Positions 32,313-41,693 of a stretch of DNA of 64,000 nucleotides are shown here, piece by piece; position 1 is the stretch's first letter, and the number at the start of each line of letters is the position of its first letter. This DNA is from Rathayibacter sp. SD072 (GTDB lineage Bacteria > Actinomycetota > Actinomycetes > Actinomycetales > Microbacteriaceae). Made by a program: the position numbers and the translations under genes. The DNA lies in contig NZ_JADILJ010000008.1 in NCBI RefSeq assembly GCF_017355185.1, forward strand, positions 1 to 64,000, written 5' to 3'. The notes beneath the pieces were generated by a model, which saw only the letters and a program-made list of their open reading frames with translations, was not told where the DNA came from and made no database searches.

Positions 32313-33191
32313 ATGCGCGAAATGAAGTTCGTCAAGCTCGTCAGCCGCCTCGAGAACGCCGCCGCCCTCGACCCGCTCGTCGGGCGCGTGAAGAACGTCG
32401 TGAACGCGGTCGTCCGCCCTCAGCCGGTACGCGACGTTCTGCACGGCGTCCCGGTCGGGCACCCCGTGCATCCGCTGCTCGTCCTCGTCCCTACCGGCGC
32501 CTGGGTGTCGGCCGCGGTCCTCGACCTCCTGCCCGGCAACGACCGCGCCGCCCGCGCCCTGGTCGGGCTGGGAGTGGTCAGCGTCCTGCCGACCGCCGCG
32601 ACGGGCTGGACGGACTGGTCGGAGCTGCACGAGCAGCAGACCCGCGTCGGACTCGTCCACGCCACCGCCAACATCGTCGCGACGGCCCTCTACGCGGCCT
32701 CCTTCGTCGAGCGCGGGCGCGGCCACCGCACGAGCGGGAAGGTCCTGGGCATGCTGGGCCTGGCCGTCGTCTCGGGCGGCGGGTACCTCGGCGGGCACCT
32801 CAGCTACCGGCAGGCGTCCGGAGCGAACCACACCGAGGACGTGCCGCACCGCTTCCCCGCCGGCTGGCAGGAGCTCGGCCCGCTGAGCGAGCTGCCCGAG
32901 AAGGAGCTCGTGAAGAAGGTCGTCGCCGGCACTCCGCTGCTCGCCTTCCGCCACGGCGGGAAGGTGAACGTGCTGTCGAACGTCTGCAGCCACCTCTCCG
33001 GCCCTCTCGACGAGGGCGAGCTGCAGGAGGCGAAGGACGGCGAGGCCTGCGTCTCGTGCCCCTGGCACGGCAGCTCCTTCTCCCTGGAGTCGGGCGAGGT
33101 GCTCCGCGGCCCCGCCACGTCGCCCCAGCCGAGGTTCGAGACCCGCGTCACCGACGGCGTCGTGGAAGTGCTGCTCCCGCACGCCGGCTGA
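32313..33191 (+). CDS. DUF2231 membrane domain fused to a Rieske [2Fe-2S] domain
   Basis: This 292-aa two-domain protein has an N-terminal DUF2231 membrane unit (about residues 45-170, four hydrophobic segments, with [17 protein letters not shown]). A C-terminal Rieske domain (about 185-290) follows. Its cluster ligands are [10 protein letters not shown] (Cys, His) and [11 protein letters not shown] (Cys, His). A redox role at the membrane is likely, but donor and acceptor are unknown. Start: ATG at 32313 or 32322; an upstream in-frame TTG/GTG-like start at 32280 is less likely. The gene is divergent from luxS. Confidence 0.88.
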   Translation: MREMKFVKLVSRLENAAALDPLVGRVKNVVNAVVRPQPVRDVLHGVPVGHPVHPLLVLVPTGAWVSAAVLDLLPGNDRAARALVGLGVVSVLPTAATGWTDWSELHEQQTRVGLVHATANIVATALYAASFVERGRGHRTSGKVLGMLGLAVVSGGGYLGGHLSYRQASGANHTEDVPHRFPAGWQELGPLSELPEKELVKKVVAGTPLLAFRHGGKVNVLSNVCSHLSGPLDEGELQEAKDGEACVSCPWHGSSFSLESGEVLRGPATSPQPRFETRVTDGVVEVLLPHAG

Positions 33192-33208
33192 CGCCTGTAC
33201 CGGGGCGG

Positions 33209-33303
33209 GTGGATCTCGATGCGCGGGCTACTCGATCACCGGAGAACCGCATGTCGAGCACCGTCGGCGCTGGTCGATCAGGCCGAAGGGGCGTATCGAG
33301 ACC
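33209..33303. repeat. Two REP-like palindromic elements
   Basis: Two copies of the palindrome family seen at 5.5-6 kb lie between the Rieske gene (+) and kdpE (-). They are 33209-33239 (GGATCTCGATGCGCGGGC through CTACTCGATCA) and 33270-33303 (CTGGTCGATCAGGCC through CGTATCGAGACC). They stand in opposite orientation. They fill nearly the whole space between the two convergent genes. Confidence 0.75.
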
Positions 33304-33307
33304 CCCC

Positions 33308-33985
33308 TCAGACCCCCGGAACGAACCGGTACCCCATCCCCGCCTCCGTCAGCAGGTACCGCGGATGCGACGGATCCGGCTCGAGCTTCTTCCTCAGCTG
33401 CGCGAGGTACAGCCGCAGGTAGCCCGTGTCGGTGACGTGCGCGGGCCCCCAGATCTCGTCCAGGAGCGAGCGTCGCGTCACCAGCTTCCCCGCGTTCCTC
33501 ACCAGGATCTCGAGCACCTGCCACTCCGTCGGAGTGAGCCGCACCCCCGCGCCCGCCCGCGTCGCGCTCTTGGCGACAAGGTCGATCGTCACGTCGCCGA
33601 TCACCACGAGCGGCTCGCCGTCGGCCGGCTGCACACGCCGCGACAGGGCCCGGATGCGCGCGAGCACCTCGTCCATCGAGAACGGCTTGGTCACGTAGTC
33701 GTCCGCTCCGGCGTCGAGCGCGTCGACCTTGTCGGCCGCCCCCGTCCGCCCCGACACCACGAGGATCGGCGCACTCGTCCAGCCGCGCAGCGCGTGGATC
33801 ACCTCCACGCCGTCGAGCCGCGGCATGCCCAGATCGATCATGTAGAGGTCCGGATGCTCGTCCACCGCCCGGTTGACCGCCTCCGTGCCGTCGCCCGCGG
33901 TGACGACCTCGTAGCCGCGCGCCATGAGGGTGATGCGCAGCGCCCGCAGGATCTGCGGGTCGTCGTCGGCGATCAGGATCTTCAC
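33308..33985 (-). CDS. kdpE: KdpE response regulator
   Basis: This 225-aa OmpR-family regulator has a receiver domain (MKILIADDDPQILRALRITL, with phospho-acceptor Asp in LYMIDLGMP). Its C-terminal winged helix contains LTPTEWQVLEILVRNAGKLV and HPRYLLTEAGMGYRFVPG. It activates kdpFABC when potassium or turgor is limiting, after phosphorylation by KdpD. The GTG start overlaps the kdpD stop (GTGA). It is the last gene of the operon, followed by REP-like repeats. Confidence 0.95.
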   Translation of the reverse strand: MKILIADDDPQILRALRITLMARGYEVVTAGDGTEAVNRAVDEHPDLYMIDLGMPRLDGVEVIHALRGWTSAPILVVSGRTGAADKVDALDAGADDYVTKPFSMDEVLARIRALSRRVQPADGEPLVVIGDVTIDLVAKSATRAGAGVRLTPTEWQVLEILVRNAGKLVTRRSLLDEIWGPAHVTDTGYLRLYLAQLRKKLEPDPSHPRYLLTEAGMGYRFVPGV

Positions 33986-36483
33986 GCGTCCTCCTCAGGA
34001 GCGATGGGAGCAGGAGCGGCCGGAGCCAGCGGCAGCGTCACCACCATCGTCAGCCCGCCCCCCGGAGTGTCCTCGGTCTCGAGCGTGCCGCCCATCCCCT
34101 CCGTGAACCCCTTCGACAGCGCGAGCCCCAGCCCCAGCCCGGTCAGGTTGTCGTCGTCGCCCAGGCGCTGGAACGGCACGAAGATCTCCTCCCGGCGCTC
34201 CGGAGCCACACCAGGACCGTGGTCGACGATGCGGATCTGCCCCGAGCGGCCGAAGGCGCTGGTCGCGATGCGCACGCGGGTCCCGGGAGGCGCGTAGCGC
34301 GAGGCGTTCGCCAGCAGGTTCACGATCACGCGCTGCAGCAGCCCCGCGTCGGCGAGCAGCTCCGGCGCGTCGAAGTCCAGGTCGAGATCGACCTCGCCGG
34401 GTCCGAGCCCCAGCTCGTCCAGCGCCGGCAGCACCACGTCGGCCGCGTCCAGCGGAGCGAGCGCCACGGCGAGCGCCCCCGCCTCGAGACGCGTGACGTC
34501 GAGCAGATCGGTGACGAGGGCCGCCAGCACGGTCAGGCTCTCGTCGGCGGTGGCGAGCAGCTCCTGCCGGTCGCGGTCGCTCCACGCGATATCGGGCGAG
34601 CGCAGCCCGCTGACCGCGGCGGTCGCGGCGGCGAGCGGACGGCGCAGGTCGTGGCTGACCGCCGACAGCAGGGCGCTGCGCACCCGGTCGGTCTCGGCCA
34701 GCGGAGCGAGCTCGCTCGCCGTCTCGGTCAGGGCCGCGTTCTCGAGGACGGAGTCGAGCTGCGCCGCGATCACCTGCAGCAGCCTCCGCTCGCTCGCCTC
34801 GAGCTCGCGGCCGTGCAGCTCGAGCACGGCGCTGCGTCCGACCGGCACCGACACCGGCTCCTCCTGCGGCTCCCCGTCCACGGCCACGGTCGCTCCGTCG
34901 CGCACGAGCCGCACGCCCGTCAGCCCGAAGGCCTCGCGCGCGCGCTCGAGGATCGCCTGCACCGCTCCCTGGCCGCGGATGACCCCGCCGGCGATCGTCG
35001 CGAGCAGCTCCGACTCCGCCCCCGAGCGCTTCGCCGCCCGCGAGCGCCGTGCCGCCACGTCGACCACCGAGCTCACCAGCACCGCGTTGACCACGTAGAG
35101 GACCAGCGCGAGCGCGTGCAGCGGCTCGTCGACGGTGATCGTGTAGAGCGGATCGACGAAGAAGAAGTCGAGCGTCAATCCCGAGAGCACGGCCGCGAAC
35201 AGCGCGGGCCAGATGCCGCCGACGAGCGCGACGAGCACCACGAGCAGCTGGTACGAGAGCACGTCGCTCGTGATCGACTCGTCGTTCCTCAGCATCGACA
35301 GGAGCCACGTGAGCAGCGGTCCGCCGACGAGGGCGAGGCCCGCCCCGGCCAGCCGGCGCCGCAGCGTCAGCGCGCCCGCGCGCCGGGGGAGCAGTGCGCT
35401 GCGCCCCGCGGCCGAGTGGCTGACGATGTGCACGTCGATGTTGCCGGACTCCCGGATGACCGTCGCGCCGATGCCCGGAGTGAGGGCCGCCGCGAGTCGG
35501 CTGCGGCGGCTGACTCCCAGCACCAGCTGGGTCGCGTTGACCGAGCGGGCGAACTCGACGAGCGCGCGCGGCACGTCCTCGCCGACGACCTGGTGGTAGC
35601 TGCCACCGAGCGACTCGACCAGCGCGCGCTGCGCCTCGAGCAGGTCCGGCCGAGGGGTGCGCAGTCCGTCCGGCGTCACCACGTGCACGGCCAGCAGGTC
35701 GCCCCCGGAGGAGCGCGCCGCGATCCGCGCCCCGCGCCGCAGCAGCGTCTCGCCCTCCGGCCCTCCGGTGAGCGTCACGACCACGCGCTCGCGCGCCTCC
35801 CAGGTGCTGTCGATGCCGTTCTCGACGCGGTAGTCGCGCAGCGCGCTGTCGACCTCGTCCGCGAGCCAGAGCAGGGCGAGCTCGCGCAGCGCGGTGAGGT
35901 TGCCGAGGCGGAAGTAGTTCGAGAGCGCCGCGTCGATGCGCTCCGGCGGGTAGACGCGGCCGTCGGCGAGCCGATCGCGCAGGGCCTGCGGCGCCAAGTC
36001 GACGACCTCGATCTGGTCGGCGGAGCGGAGCACCGCATCCGGGATCGTCTCTCGCTGCGGTGCCCCGGTGATCGCGTGGACCACGTCGTTGAGCGACTCG
36101 ATGTGCTGGATGTTGACCGTCGAGAACACGGTGATGCCGGCCTCGAGCAGGGTGCGGACGTCCTCCCAGCGCTTGGTGTTCCGCGAACCGGGGGCGTTGG
36201 TGTGCGCGAGCTCGTCGACCAGCGCGATGTCCGGGCGGCGCTCGAGCACCGCCTCCAGATCCATCTCCTCGAGCGCGACTCCGCGGTGCTCGAGGCGGCG
36301 GCGCGGCACCACCTCGAGGCCCTCGAGCACGGCGGCGGTGGCCGAGCGGCCGTGCGTCTCGACCACGGCGACCACGACGTCGCGGCCCTCGTCGGCGAGC
36401 CGGCGGCCCTCCTCGAGCATCGTGTAGGTCTTGCCGACGCCGGGCGCCGCCCCGAGCAGCACGCGCAGGCGGCCCTTCGTCAT
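33982..36483 (-). CDS. kdpD: KdpD potassium-sensing histidine kinase
   Basis: This 833-aa KdpD has the N-terminal KdpD domain (1 to about 210, with Walker A-like GAAPGVGKTYTM and DELAHTNAPGSRNTKRW). A universal-stress-protein domain follows (about 215-360). Four membrane segments (about 385-490) and a GAF-like region come next, then HisKA with SAVSHDLRRPLAAAT. The HATPase domain contains NLLANASRYAPPGT and GLGLGLALSKGF. In family members the USP domain can sense c-di-AMP or other signals; which applies here is not visible. It is transcribed with kdpC upstream and overlaps kdpE. Confidence 0.96.
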   Translation of the reverse strand: MTKGRLRVLLGAAPGVGKTYTMLEEGRRLADEGRDVVVAVVETHGRSATAAVLEGLEVVPRRRLEHRGVALEEMDLEAVLERRPDIALVDELAHTNAPGSRNTKRWEDVRTLLEAGITVFSTVNIQHIESLNDVVHAITGAPQRETIPDAVLRSADQIEVVDLAPQALRDRLADGRVYPPERIDAALSNYFRLGNLTALRELALLWLADEVDSALRDYRVENGIDSTWEARERVVVTLTGGPEGETLLRRGARIAARSSGGDLLAVHVVTPDGLRTPRPDLLEAQRALVESLGGSYHQVVGEDVPRALVEFARSVNATQLVLGVSRRSRLAAALTPGIGATVIRESGNIDVHIVSHSAAGRSALLPRRAGALTLRRRLAGAGLALVGGPLLTWLLSMLRNDESITSDVLSYQLLVVLVALVGGIWPALFAAVLSGLTLDFFFVDPLYTITVDEPLHALALVLYVVNAVLVSSVVDVAARRSRAAKRSGAESELLATIAGGVIRGQGAVQAILERAREAFGLTGVRLVRDGATVAVDGEPQEEPVSVPVGRSAVLELHGRELEASERRLLQVIAAQLDSVLENAALTETASELAPLAETDRVRSALLSAVSHDLRRPLAAATAAVSGLRSPDIAWSDRDRQELLATADESLTVLAALVTDLLDVTRLEAGALAVALAPLDAADVVLPALDELGLGPGEVDLDLDFDAPELLADAGLLQRVIVNLLANASRYAPPGTRVRIATSAFGRSGQIRIVDHGPGVAPERREEIFVPFQRLGDDDNLTGLGLGLALSKGFTEGMGGTLETEDTPGGGLTMVVTLPLAPAAPAPIAPEEDA

Positions 36484-36574
36484 GCTCCAGGCCTCACCTT
36501 CGGCTCGCCGGACCGGCCCCGGCTCGCGGGAACCAGCGGGCCGGTCGCGAGTCTACGAGCCGTGGCGCGGCGCG

Positions 36575-37162
36575 TCACAGCCGGGCCAGCGCGAGGTTCA
36601 GCTCGAGCACGTTCACGGTGGGCTCGCCCAGGTAGCCGAGCGCACGCGGCTGCACCGAGCTCTCGACGAGCTCGCGGACGTCGTCGACGGCGAGTCCGCG
36701 CGCCTGGGCGACCCGCGGTGCCTGCAGCAGGGCGTACTCGGGGCTGATGTCGGGGTCGAGGCCCGAGGCGGAGGCGGTCAGCGCGGAGGCGGGCACCTCG
36801 GCCGGGTCGACACCCTCGACCGCGGCGATCGAGGCGCGGCGCTCCTGGATCGCGGCGACCAGGTCGGCGTTCTCGGGGCCGAGGTTGCTGCCGCTGGAGG
36901 CGCCCGCGTCGTAGCCGTCGCCGGCGGCGGACGGCCGCGACTGGAACCACTCCGGCAGCGGAGCGCCGTCGGCGTCCATGAACGACTGGCCGATCAGCGA
37001 CGAGCCGACGACCCGCCCGTCGGCGGACACGAGCGAGCCGTTCGCCTGAGCGGGCAGGGCGAGCTGACCGACGCCGAGGACGACCAGGGGGTACCCGAGC
37101 CCGAGGACCGCGGTCATCACGATCATCGCGCGCAGGGCGACGGAGTAGGGGCGGAGTGTCAT
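36575..37162 (-). CDS. kdpC: KdpC subunit of potassium-transporting ATPase
   Basis: This 195-aa KdpC has one N-terminal membrane segment (about 12-35) and an extracytoplasmic domain. Family blocks include GQSFMDADGAPLPEWFQSRP and the C-terminal ALGYLGEPTVNVLELNLAL. The middle part DPDISPEYALLQAPRVAQAR is highly conserved. KdpC stabilises the KdpA-KdpB complex. The start is ATG at 37162. A 109-nt gap with a 17-bp hairpin separates it from kdpB, the largest gap within the FABC part. Confidence 0.95.
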   Translation of the reverse strand: MTLRPYSVALRAMIVMTAVLGLGYPLVVLGVGQLALPAQANGSLVSADGRVVGSSLIGQSFMDADGAPLPEWFQSRPSAAGDGYDAGASSGSNLGPENADLVAAIQERRASIAAVEGVDPAEVPASALTASASGLDPDISPEYALLQAPRVAQARGLAVDDVRELVESSVQPRALGYLGEPTVNVLELNLALARL

Positions 37163-37194
37163 GGTCTCTCTTCTTCCGGAAGCAGTGGGTGGGC

Positions 37195-37260
37195 CCCGCG
37201 AGATGCCACTCCAGTGAGCGACACCCCGGTGAGGGCGGACGCGAGTGGCATCTCGCGGGA
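37195..37260. repeat. CGAGATGCCACT-type hairpin between kdpB and kdpC
   Basis: Arms CCCGCGAGATGCCACTC (37195-37211) and its reverse complement (37243-37259) pair perfectly over 17 bp around a 31-nt centre. A related element with the same CGAGATGCC core occurs at 47485-47541. Inside the kdp message it may attenuate or protect the transcript. Confidence 0.75.
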
Positions 37261-37271
37261 AGGAACGGGTG

Positions 37272-39416
37272 TCAGAACCCGGGGATCGTCGCGACCACGA
37301 GGTCGATGAGCTTGATCCCGACGAACGGGGCGACGACGCCGCCGAGCCCGTAGACGAGCAGGTTGCGGCCGAGCACCTTCGAGGCCGACAGCGGCCGGTA
37401 GGCGACACCCCGCAGCGCCAGAGGGATGAGGGCCACGATCACGAGGGCGTTGAACACGATCGCCGAGAGGATCGCCGAGGCGGGCGAGTGCAGCTGCATC
37501 ACGTTGAGCACCGCGAGACCCGGGAACACCCCCGCGAACATCGCCGGGATGATCGCGAAGTACTTCGCCACGTCGTTCGCGATGGAGAACGTGGTGAGCG
37601 CCCCGCGCGTGATCAGCAGCTGCTTGCCGATCCGCACGATGTCGATGAGCTTGGTCGGGTCGGAGTCGAGGTCGACCATGTTGCCGGCCTCCTTCGCCGC
37701 CGAGGTGCCCGTGTTCATCGCCACGCCCACGTCGGCCTGCGCGAGCGCGGGCGCGTCGTTCGTGCCGTCGCCGGTCATCGCGACGAGGCTCCCGCCCTCC
37801 TGCTCGCGCCTGATCAGGGCGAGCTTGTCCTCGGGAGTCGCCTCGGCGAGGAAATCGTCGACCCCCGCCTCGGCCGCGATCGCCCGCGCGGTCAGCGGGT
37901 TGTCGCCCGTGATCATCACGGTGCGGATGCCCATCTCGCGCAGCTCCGCGAAACGCTCCGCGAGACCGTCCTTGACGACGTCCTTGAGGTGCACGACGCC
38001 CAGCACCCGGGCGCCCGAGGCGTCCTTCACGGCGACGACGAGCGGAGTGCCTCCGCTGCCCGAGACCGCGTCGACCGTCTGCGCGAGCTGCTCGGCCAGG
38101 GGCGCGGCGAGCGGCCCCTCCTGCTCCACCCAGGCGCGGACCGCCGAGGCGGCGCCCTTGCGGATCGCGGTCCCGTCGAGCAGGTCGAGCCCGCTCATCC
38201 GGGTCTGCGCCGTGAACGGCACGACGACCGCGCGCTCGGGCTCGAGGACGACACGACCGGAGGCGATCGCCAGGTCCACGATCGACCGGCCCTCCGGAGT
38301 CGGATCGCTGAGCGAGGACGACGCCGCGGCGTCCGCGAGCGCGGCCTGCGCCACTCCCGCCACCGGGAGGAACTCGGTGGCCCGACGGTTGCCGTACGTG
38401 ATGGTGCCGGTCTTGTCGAGCAGCAGCGTCGTCACGTCGCCCGCCGCCTCGACCGCGCGGCCCGACATCGCGAGCACGTTGCGCTGCACGAGGCGGTCCA
38501 TCCCGGCGATGCCGATCGCCGAGAGCAGCGCTCCGATGGTGGTCGGGATGAGGCAGACGAGCAGCGCCACGAGCACGGGAACACTGACCGGCGCCGCCGC
38601 GTACGACGCGATCGGATTCAGGGTCAGCACGACGATCAGGAACACGATCGACAGGCTCGCCAGCAGGATGTCGAGCGCGATCTCGTTCGGCGTCTTCTGC
38701 CGGGAGGCGCCTTCGACGAGTCCGATCATGCGGTCGACGAAGGTCTCGCCAGGCTTCGAGGTGATGCGCACGACGATGCGGTCCGAGAGCACCCGGGTAC
38801 CGCCGGTGACCGCGCTGCGGTCCCCACCGCTCTCGCGGACGACCGTAGCCGACTCTCCCGTGATCGCGGATTCGTCCAGGGAGGCGATGCCCCAGACGAT
38901 GTCGCCGTCGCCGGGCACGAGGTCGCCGGCCTCCGCCACGACCACGTCGCCGAGCTGCAGCGACGAGGACGGCACCTCGCGCAGCTCCGCCGACGCCGCC
39001 GACGGATCGGCCGGGTCGTAGTCCAGGACGCGGCGAGCCGGAGTGCTGGTGCGCGTCCTCCGCAGGCTCTCGGCCTGCGCCTTGCCGCGGCCCTCGGTCA
39101 CCGACTCCGCGAGGTTCGCGAAGACCACGGTGAGCCAGAGCCACAGGGCGATGCCCGCGGTGAAGGTGACGGGCACGGCCGAGCCGCCGGACGGCTCCGG
39201 CCCGCCGAGGAACGGCTCGGCGATCGCGAGCAGGGTGAGCAGCACCGCGCCGACCTCGACGAGGAGCATCACCGGGTTGTGCCGCATCAGGCGCGGATCG
39301 AGCTTGCGGACGGCACCGGGGAGTGCCGCGGCGAGCTGGCGCGGGCCGAACGCGGCACGCGCCGATCGGGGAGCCGGGGCCGGCTCGACAGGCGGTGCGG
39401 TGAGAGTGGACGACAT
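37272..39416 (-). CDS. kdpB: KdpB P-type ATPase subunit
   Basis: This 714-aa catalytic subunit of KdpFABC is a type IA P-type ATPase. The phosphorylation motif is [19 protein letters not shown]. The actuator domain carries TGES in [13 protein letters not shown], and the hinge has [19 protein letters not shown]. Membrane segments flank these domains. The N-terminal tail is Pro/Ala-rich. The start is ATG at 39416, two bases after the kdpA stop, so translation is coupled. A much longer open frame upstream is a shadow of kdpA. Confidence 0.97.
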   Translation of the reverse strand: MSSTLTAPPVEPAPAPRSARAAFGPRQLAAALPGAVRKLDPRLMRHNPVMLLVEVGAVLLTLLAIAEPFLGGPEPSGGSAVPVTFTAGIALWLWLTVVFANLAESVTEGRGKAQAESLRRTRTSTPARRVLDYDPADPSAASAELREVPSSSLQLGDVVVAEAGDLVPGDGDIVWGIASLDESAITGESATVVRESGGDRSAVTGGTRVLSDRIVVRITSKPGETFVDRMIGLVEGASRQKTPNEIALDILLASLSIVFLIVVLTLNPIASYAAAPVSVPVLVALLVCLIPTTIGALLSAIGIAGMDRLVQRNVLAMSGRAVEAAGDVTTLLLDKTGTITYGNRRATEFLPVAGVAQAALADAAASSSLSDPTPEGRSIVDLAIASGRVVLEPERAVVVPFTAQTRMSGLDLLDGTAIRKGAASAVRAWVEQEGPLAAPLAEQLAQTVDAVSGSGGTPLVVAVKDASGARVLGVVHLKDVVKDGLAERFAELREMGIRTVMITGDNPLTARAIAAEAGVDDFLAEATPEDKLALIRREQEGGSLVAMTGDGTNDAPALAQADVGVAMNTGTSAAKEAGNMVDLDSDPTKLIDIVRIGKQLLITRGALTTFSIANDVAKYFAIIPAMFAGVFPGLAVLNVMQLHSPASAILSAIVFNALVIVALIPLALRGVAYRPLSASKVLGRNLLVYGLGGVVAPFVGIKLIDLVVATIPGF

Positions 39417-39418
39417 GA

Positions 39419-41089
39419 TCAGAGCCCTTCCGCCAGGGGTCCCAGCGCGAGTACGGGGAAGTAGGTGAGAGCGGTGACGACGACCGTCACGCCTACGAGG
39501 AGGCCGACGAACTGCGGCCGTGCGGTCGGCAGGGTGCCCGCACTCGCGGGCACCGCCTTCTGCGCGGCGAGCGATCCGGCGAGCGCGAGGACCAGCACCA
39601 TCGGCAGGAACCGGCCGAGCAGCATCGCGACTCCGAGCGCCGTGTTCAGCCACGGGGTGTTCGCGGTGAGCCCCGCGAACGCCGAGCCGTTGTTGTTCGC
39701 GGCCGACGTGAACGCGTAGAGCACCTCCGACAGCCCGTGCAGTCCGGGGTTCCAGATCGACGTGCTCTCGACGTCCTCGCGCACTCCGGGGATCGCGAAG
39801 CTCAGCGCCGTTCCGGCGAGCACGAGGGTCGGAGTGACGAGGATGTACAGGCTCGCGAGGGTGATCTCGCGCGGACCGAGCTTCTTGCCGAGGTACTCGG
39901 GCGTGCGGCCGACGAGCAGCCCGCCGACGAACACGGCGAGGATCGCGAGCACGAGCATCCCGTAGAGCCCCGAGCCGACCCCGCCCGGCGCGACCTCTCC
40001 GAGCATCATGTTCAGCATCGGCATCATGCCGCCCAGCGGAGTCGCGGAGTCGTGCATCGCGTTCACCGCACCGGTCGAGGTGAGCGTGCTCGCGCTGCCG
40101 AACAGCGTCGAGCCGACGATGCCGAAGCGCGTCTCCTTGCCCTCCATCGCGGCTCCTGCGGCCTGCGCCGCGGATCCGCCGCCGGCCAGCTCGAGCGCGG
40201 TGAAGGCGCCGAGCGACACGGTGAAGACCACGGCCATCGCGGCGAGGATCGCGCGCCCCTGCCGCACGTCGCCGACCATGCGGCCGAAGGTGCGGGGCAG
40301 GCTGAACGGGATCGCCAGCATGAGCACGATCTGCAGGAGATTCGTCCAGGCGGAGGGGTTCTCGAACGGATGCGCGGAGTTGGCGTTGAAGTACCCGCCG
40401 CCGTTCGTCCCCAGCATCTTGATCGCCTCCTGCGACGCGACCATCCCGCCCGGGATGCTCTGCGCTCCGCCGGTGAGCGTCTCGACCTCGAGGGGCGACG
40501 AGAGGTTCTGCACCACTCCGCCCGCGACGAGGACGATCGCGCCGACGACCGACAGCGGCAGCAGCAGGCGCAGGACGCCGCGGGTCAGGTCGACCCAGAA
40601 GTTGCCGAGCGTGCCGGAGGAGCGCCGCGCGAAGCCGCGGATCAGCGCCACCGCGACGGCCAGGCCCACCGCGGCCGAGACGAAGTTCTGCACCGCGAGC
40701 CCGCCGAGCTGCACGGCGTAGCCGAGGGTGAGCTCGGGGGAGTACGACTGCCAGTTCGTGTTGGTGACGAACGAGACCGCCGTGTTGAACGCGAGCCCCT
40801 CGGGCACGGCGGGCAGACCGAGCGAGCCGGGCAGCACGGCCTGCAGCCGCTGCATCCCGTACAGGAGGAGGATCCCGACCAGCGAGAACGCGAGCACGGC
40901 GCGCAGGTACGCGCGCCAGCTCTGCTCGGACGAGGAGTCGACTCCGATCACCCGGTAGAGGCCGCGCTCGAGGGCGAGGTCGCGGCTCGACGTGTAGAGG
41001 CGGGCCATGCCGTCGCCCAGCGGGCGGTGCAGCAGGGCCAGGGCGAGGCCGACGGTCGCGACCTGGAGGACGGCGAGGAGTGTGTCCAT
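39419..41089 (-). CDS. kdpA: KdpA potassium channel-like subunit
   Basis: This 556-aa KdpA has about ten membrane segments and four selectivity-filter-like loops. These include [37 protein letters not shown] and [14 protein letters not shown]. Length matches the family. ATG at 41089 shares one base with the kdpF stop (TGATG). KdpA is the superfamily-of-K-transporters-type subunit through which K+ enters before release by KdpB. Confidence 0.97.
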   Translation of the reverse strand: MDTLLAVLQVATVGLALALLHRPLGDGMARLYTSSRDLALERGLYRVIGVDSSSEQSWRAYLRAVLAFSLVGILLLYGMQRLQAVLPGSLGLPAVPEGLAFNTAVSFVTNTNWQSYSPELTLGYAVQLGGLAVQNFVSAAVGLAVAVALIRGFARRSSGTLGNFWVDLTRGVLRLLLPLSVVGAIVLVAGGVVQNLSSPLEVETLTGGAQSIPGGMVASQEAIKMLGTNGGGYFNANSAHPFENPSAWTNLLQIVLMLAIPFSLPRTFGRMVGDVRQGRAILAAMAVVFTVSLGAFTALELAGGGSAAQAAGAAMEGKETRFGIVGSTLFGSASTLTSTGAVNAMHDSATPLGGMMPMLNMMLGEVAPGGVGSGLYGMLVLAILAVFVGGLLVGRTPEYLGKKLGPREITLASLYILVTPTLVLAGTALSFAIPGVREDVESTSIWNPGLHGLSEVLYAFTSAANNNGSAFAGLTANTPWLNTALGVAMLLGRFLPMVLVLALAGSLAAQKAVPASAGTLPTARPQFVGLLVGVTVVVTALTYFPVLALGPLAEGL

Positions 41090-41178
41090 CAGAAGCGCTC
41101 CGGTCGGACGAGGGCGACGAGCAGGAGCACCACGGCGCCGATCGCGAGGACCACGGCGAGGACATCGAAGACGATCAC
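41089..41178 (-). CDS. kdpF: KdpF small subunit
   Basis: This 29-aa single-span peptide starts [20 protein letters not shown] and ends VRPERF, matching KdpF in length, position and hydrophobicity. The ERF-type end is typical. The GTG has GGAGGAG 5 nt upstream. The gene overlaps kdpA by one base (TGATG) and the upstream small ORF by four (GTGA). Confidence 0.92.
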   Translation of the reverse strand: MIVFDVLAVVLAIGAVVLLLVALVRPERF

Positions 41179-41327
41179 CGGGACTCCTCCGGCACGCGGG
41201 CCGCACGGGGGTCGGCGGAGCGGACAGGAGGGCCGATCTTCTCGACCCCCTTCGCCGCGAGGCCGATGACGAGGAACAGGGCGAGCACGCCGAGGAGGTA
41301 GGCGAGGTCGAGCACGGAGGACTCCAT
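41175..41327 (-). CDS. 50-residue membrane protein at the head of the kdp operon
   Basis: This small ORF begins [20 protein letters not shown] and continues through [13 protein letters not shown] to a polar tail. One hydrophobic segment spans about residues 6-25. Its TGA overlaps the kdpF GTG in a GTGA, which makes it the first gene of the operon and couples it to kdpF. I do not recognise it as a described Kdp subunit. Codon use is like its neighbours. No clear ribosome-binding site precedes the ATG; a 16-bp palindrome lies 14 nt upstream. Confidence 0.75.
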   Translation of the reverse strand: MESSVLDLAYLLGVLALFLVIGLAAKGVEKIGPPVRSADPRAARVPEESR

Positions 41328-41340
41328 CCGGAGGCGGACG

Positions 41341-41451
41341 GCGCTCGATCGAGCGCACGAGTCCCGATGCAACACCCGCCCGAGGCCCCCGGATCCGCTC
41401 CTCACGGTTTCCCTACGGCCCGCCGCCGAATGCTCACGGTTCCCCTACGGC
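41341..41451 (-). promoter_or_regulatory. kdp control region: palindrome and two direct repeats
   Basis: CTCACGGTTTCCCTACGGC (41401-41419) is repeated as CTCACGGTTCCCCTACGGC (41433-41451) with one difference and a 32-bp period, about three helical turns. Tandem sites like this suit an OmpR-family dimer such as KdpE. Between them and the first kdp ORF lies the perfect palindrome GCGCTCGATCGAGCGC (41341-41356). A half-copy ACCGTGAG in reverse occurs at 41456. Binding is inferred. Confidence 0.5.
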
Positions 41452-41533
41452 AACGACCGTGAGAGCGGTCTCCCCCTGCAGCAGCGGGGGTGCTGCCGCG
41501 AAGGTCACGGTTTCGCATCGGTCCCCTGCGCGC

Positions 41534-41576
41534 TTTACAGAGGACACACTGCGCAATATGTTGTCTCCGTGGACAA
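41534..41576 (+). promoter_or_regulatory. Promoter and probable ROK operator of the sugar importer operon
   Basis: TTTACA (41534-41539) and TATGTT (41557-41562), 17 bp apart, form the best-looking sigma-70-type promoter in the window. The inverted repeat TTGTCTCCGTGGACAA (41561-41576) overlaps the -10 end and the expected start of transcription. This is the place for a repressor such as the ROK protein encoded at the operon's end. The leader to the chvE-type start would be about 120 nt. Confidence 0.65.
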
Positions 41577-41693
41577 AGCCCCTCGGGGCTCCCCGCCCCT
41601 CCCGGGCGACGACACGACGGCGTGCATCCATCCGTGCACGCTCTCGCGCCGTCCTTCTCACTCGGACACTGCTTTCAGAGAGGAATGCACTCC

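Noticed and set aside
34219-36747. Open frame of about 840 codons on the plus strand opposite kdpD
   Set aside because: Composition is Arg/Glu/Val low complexity with no motif; kdpD on the other strand is unambiguous.
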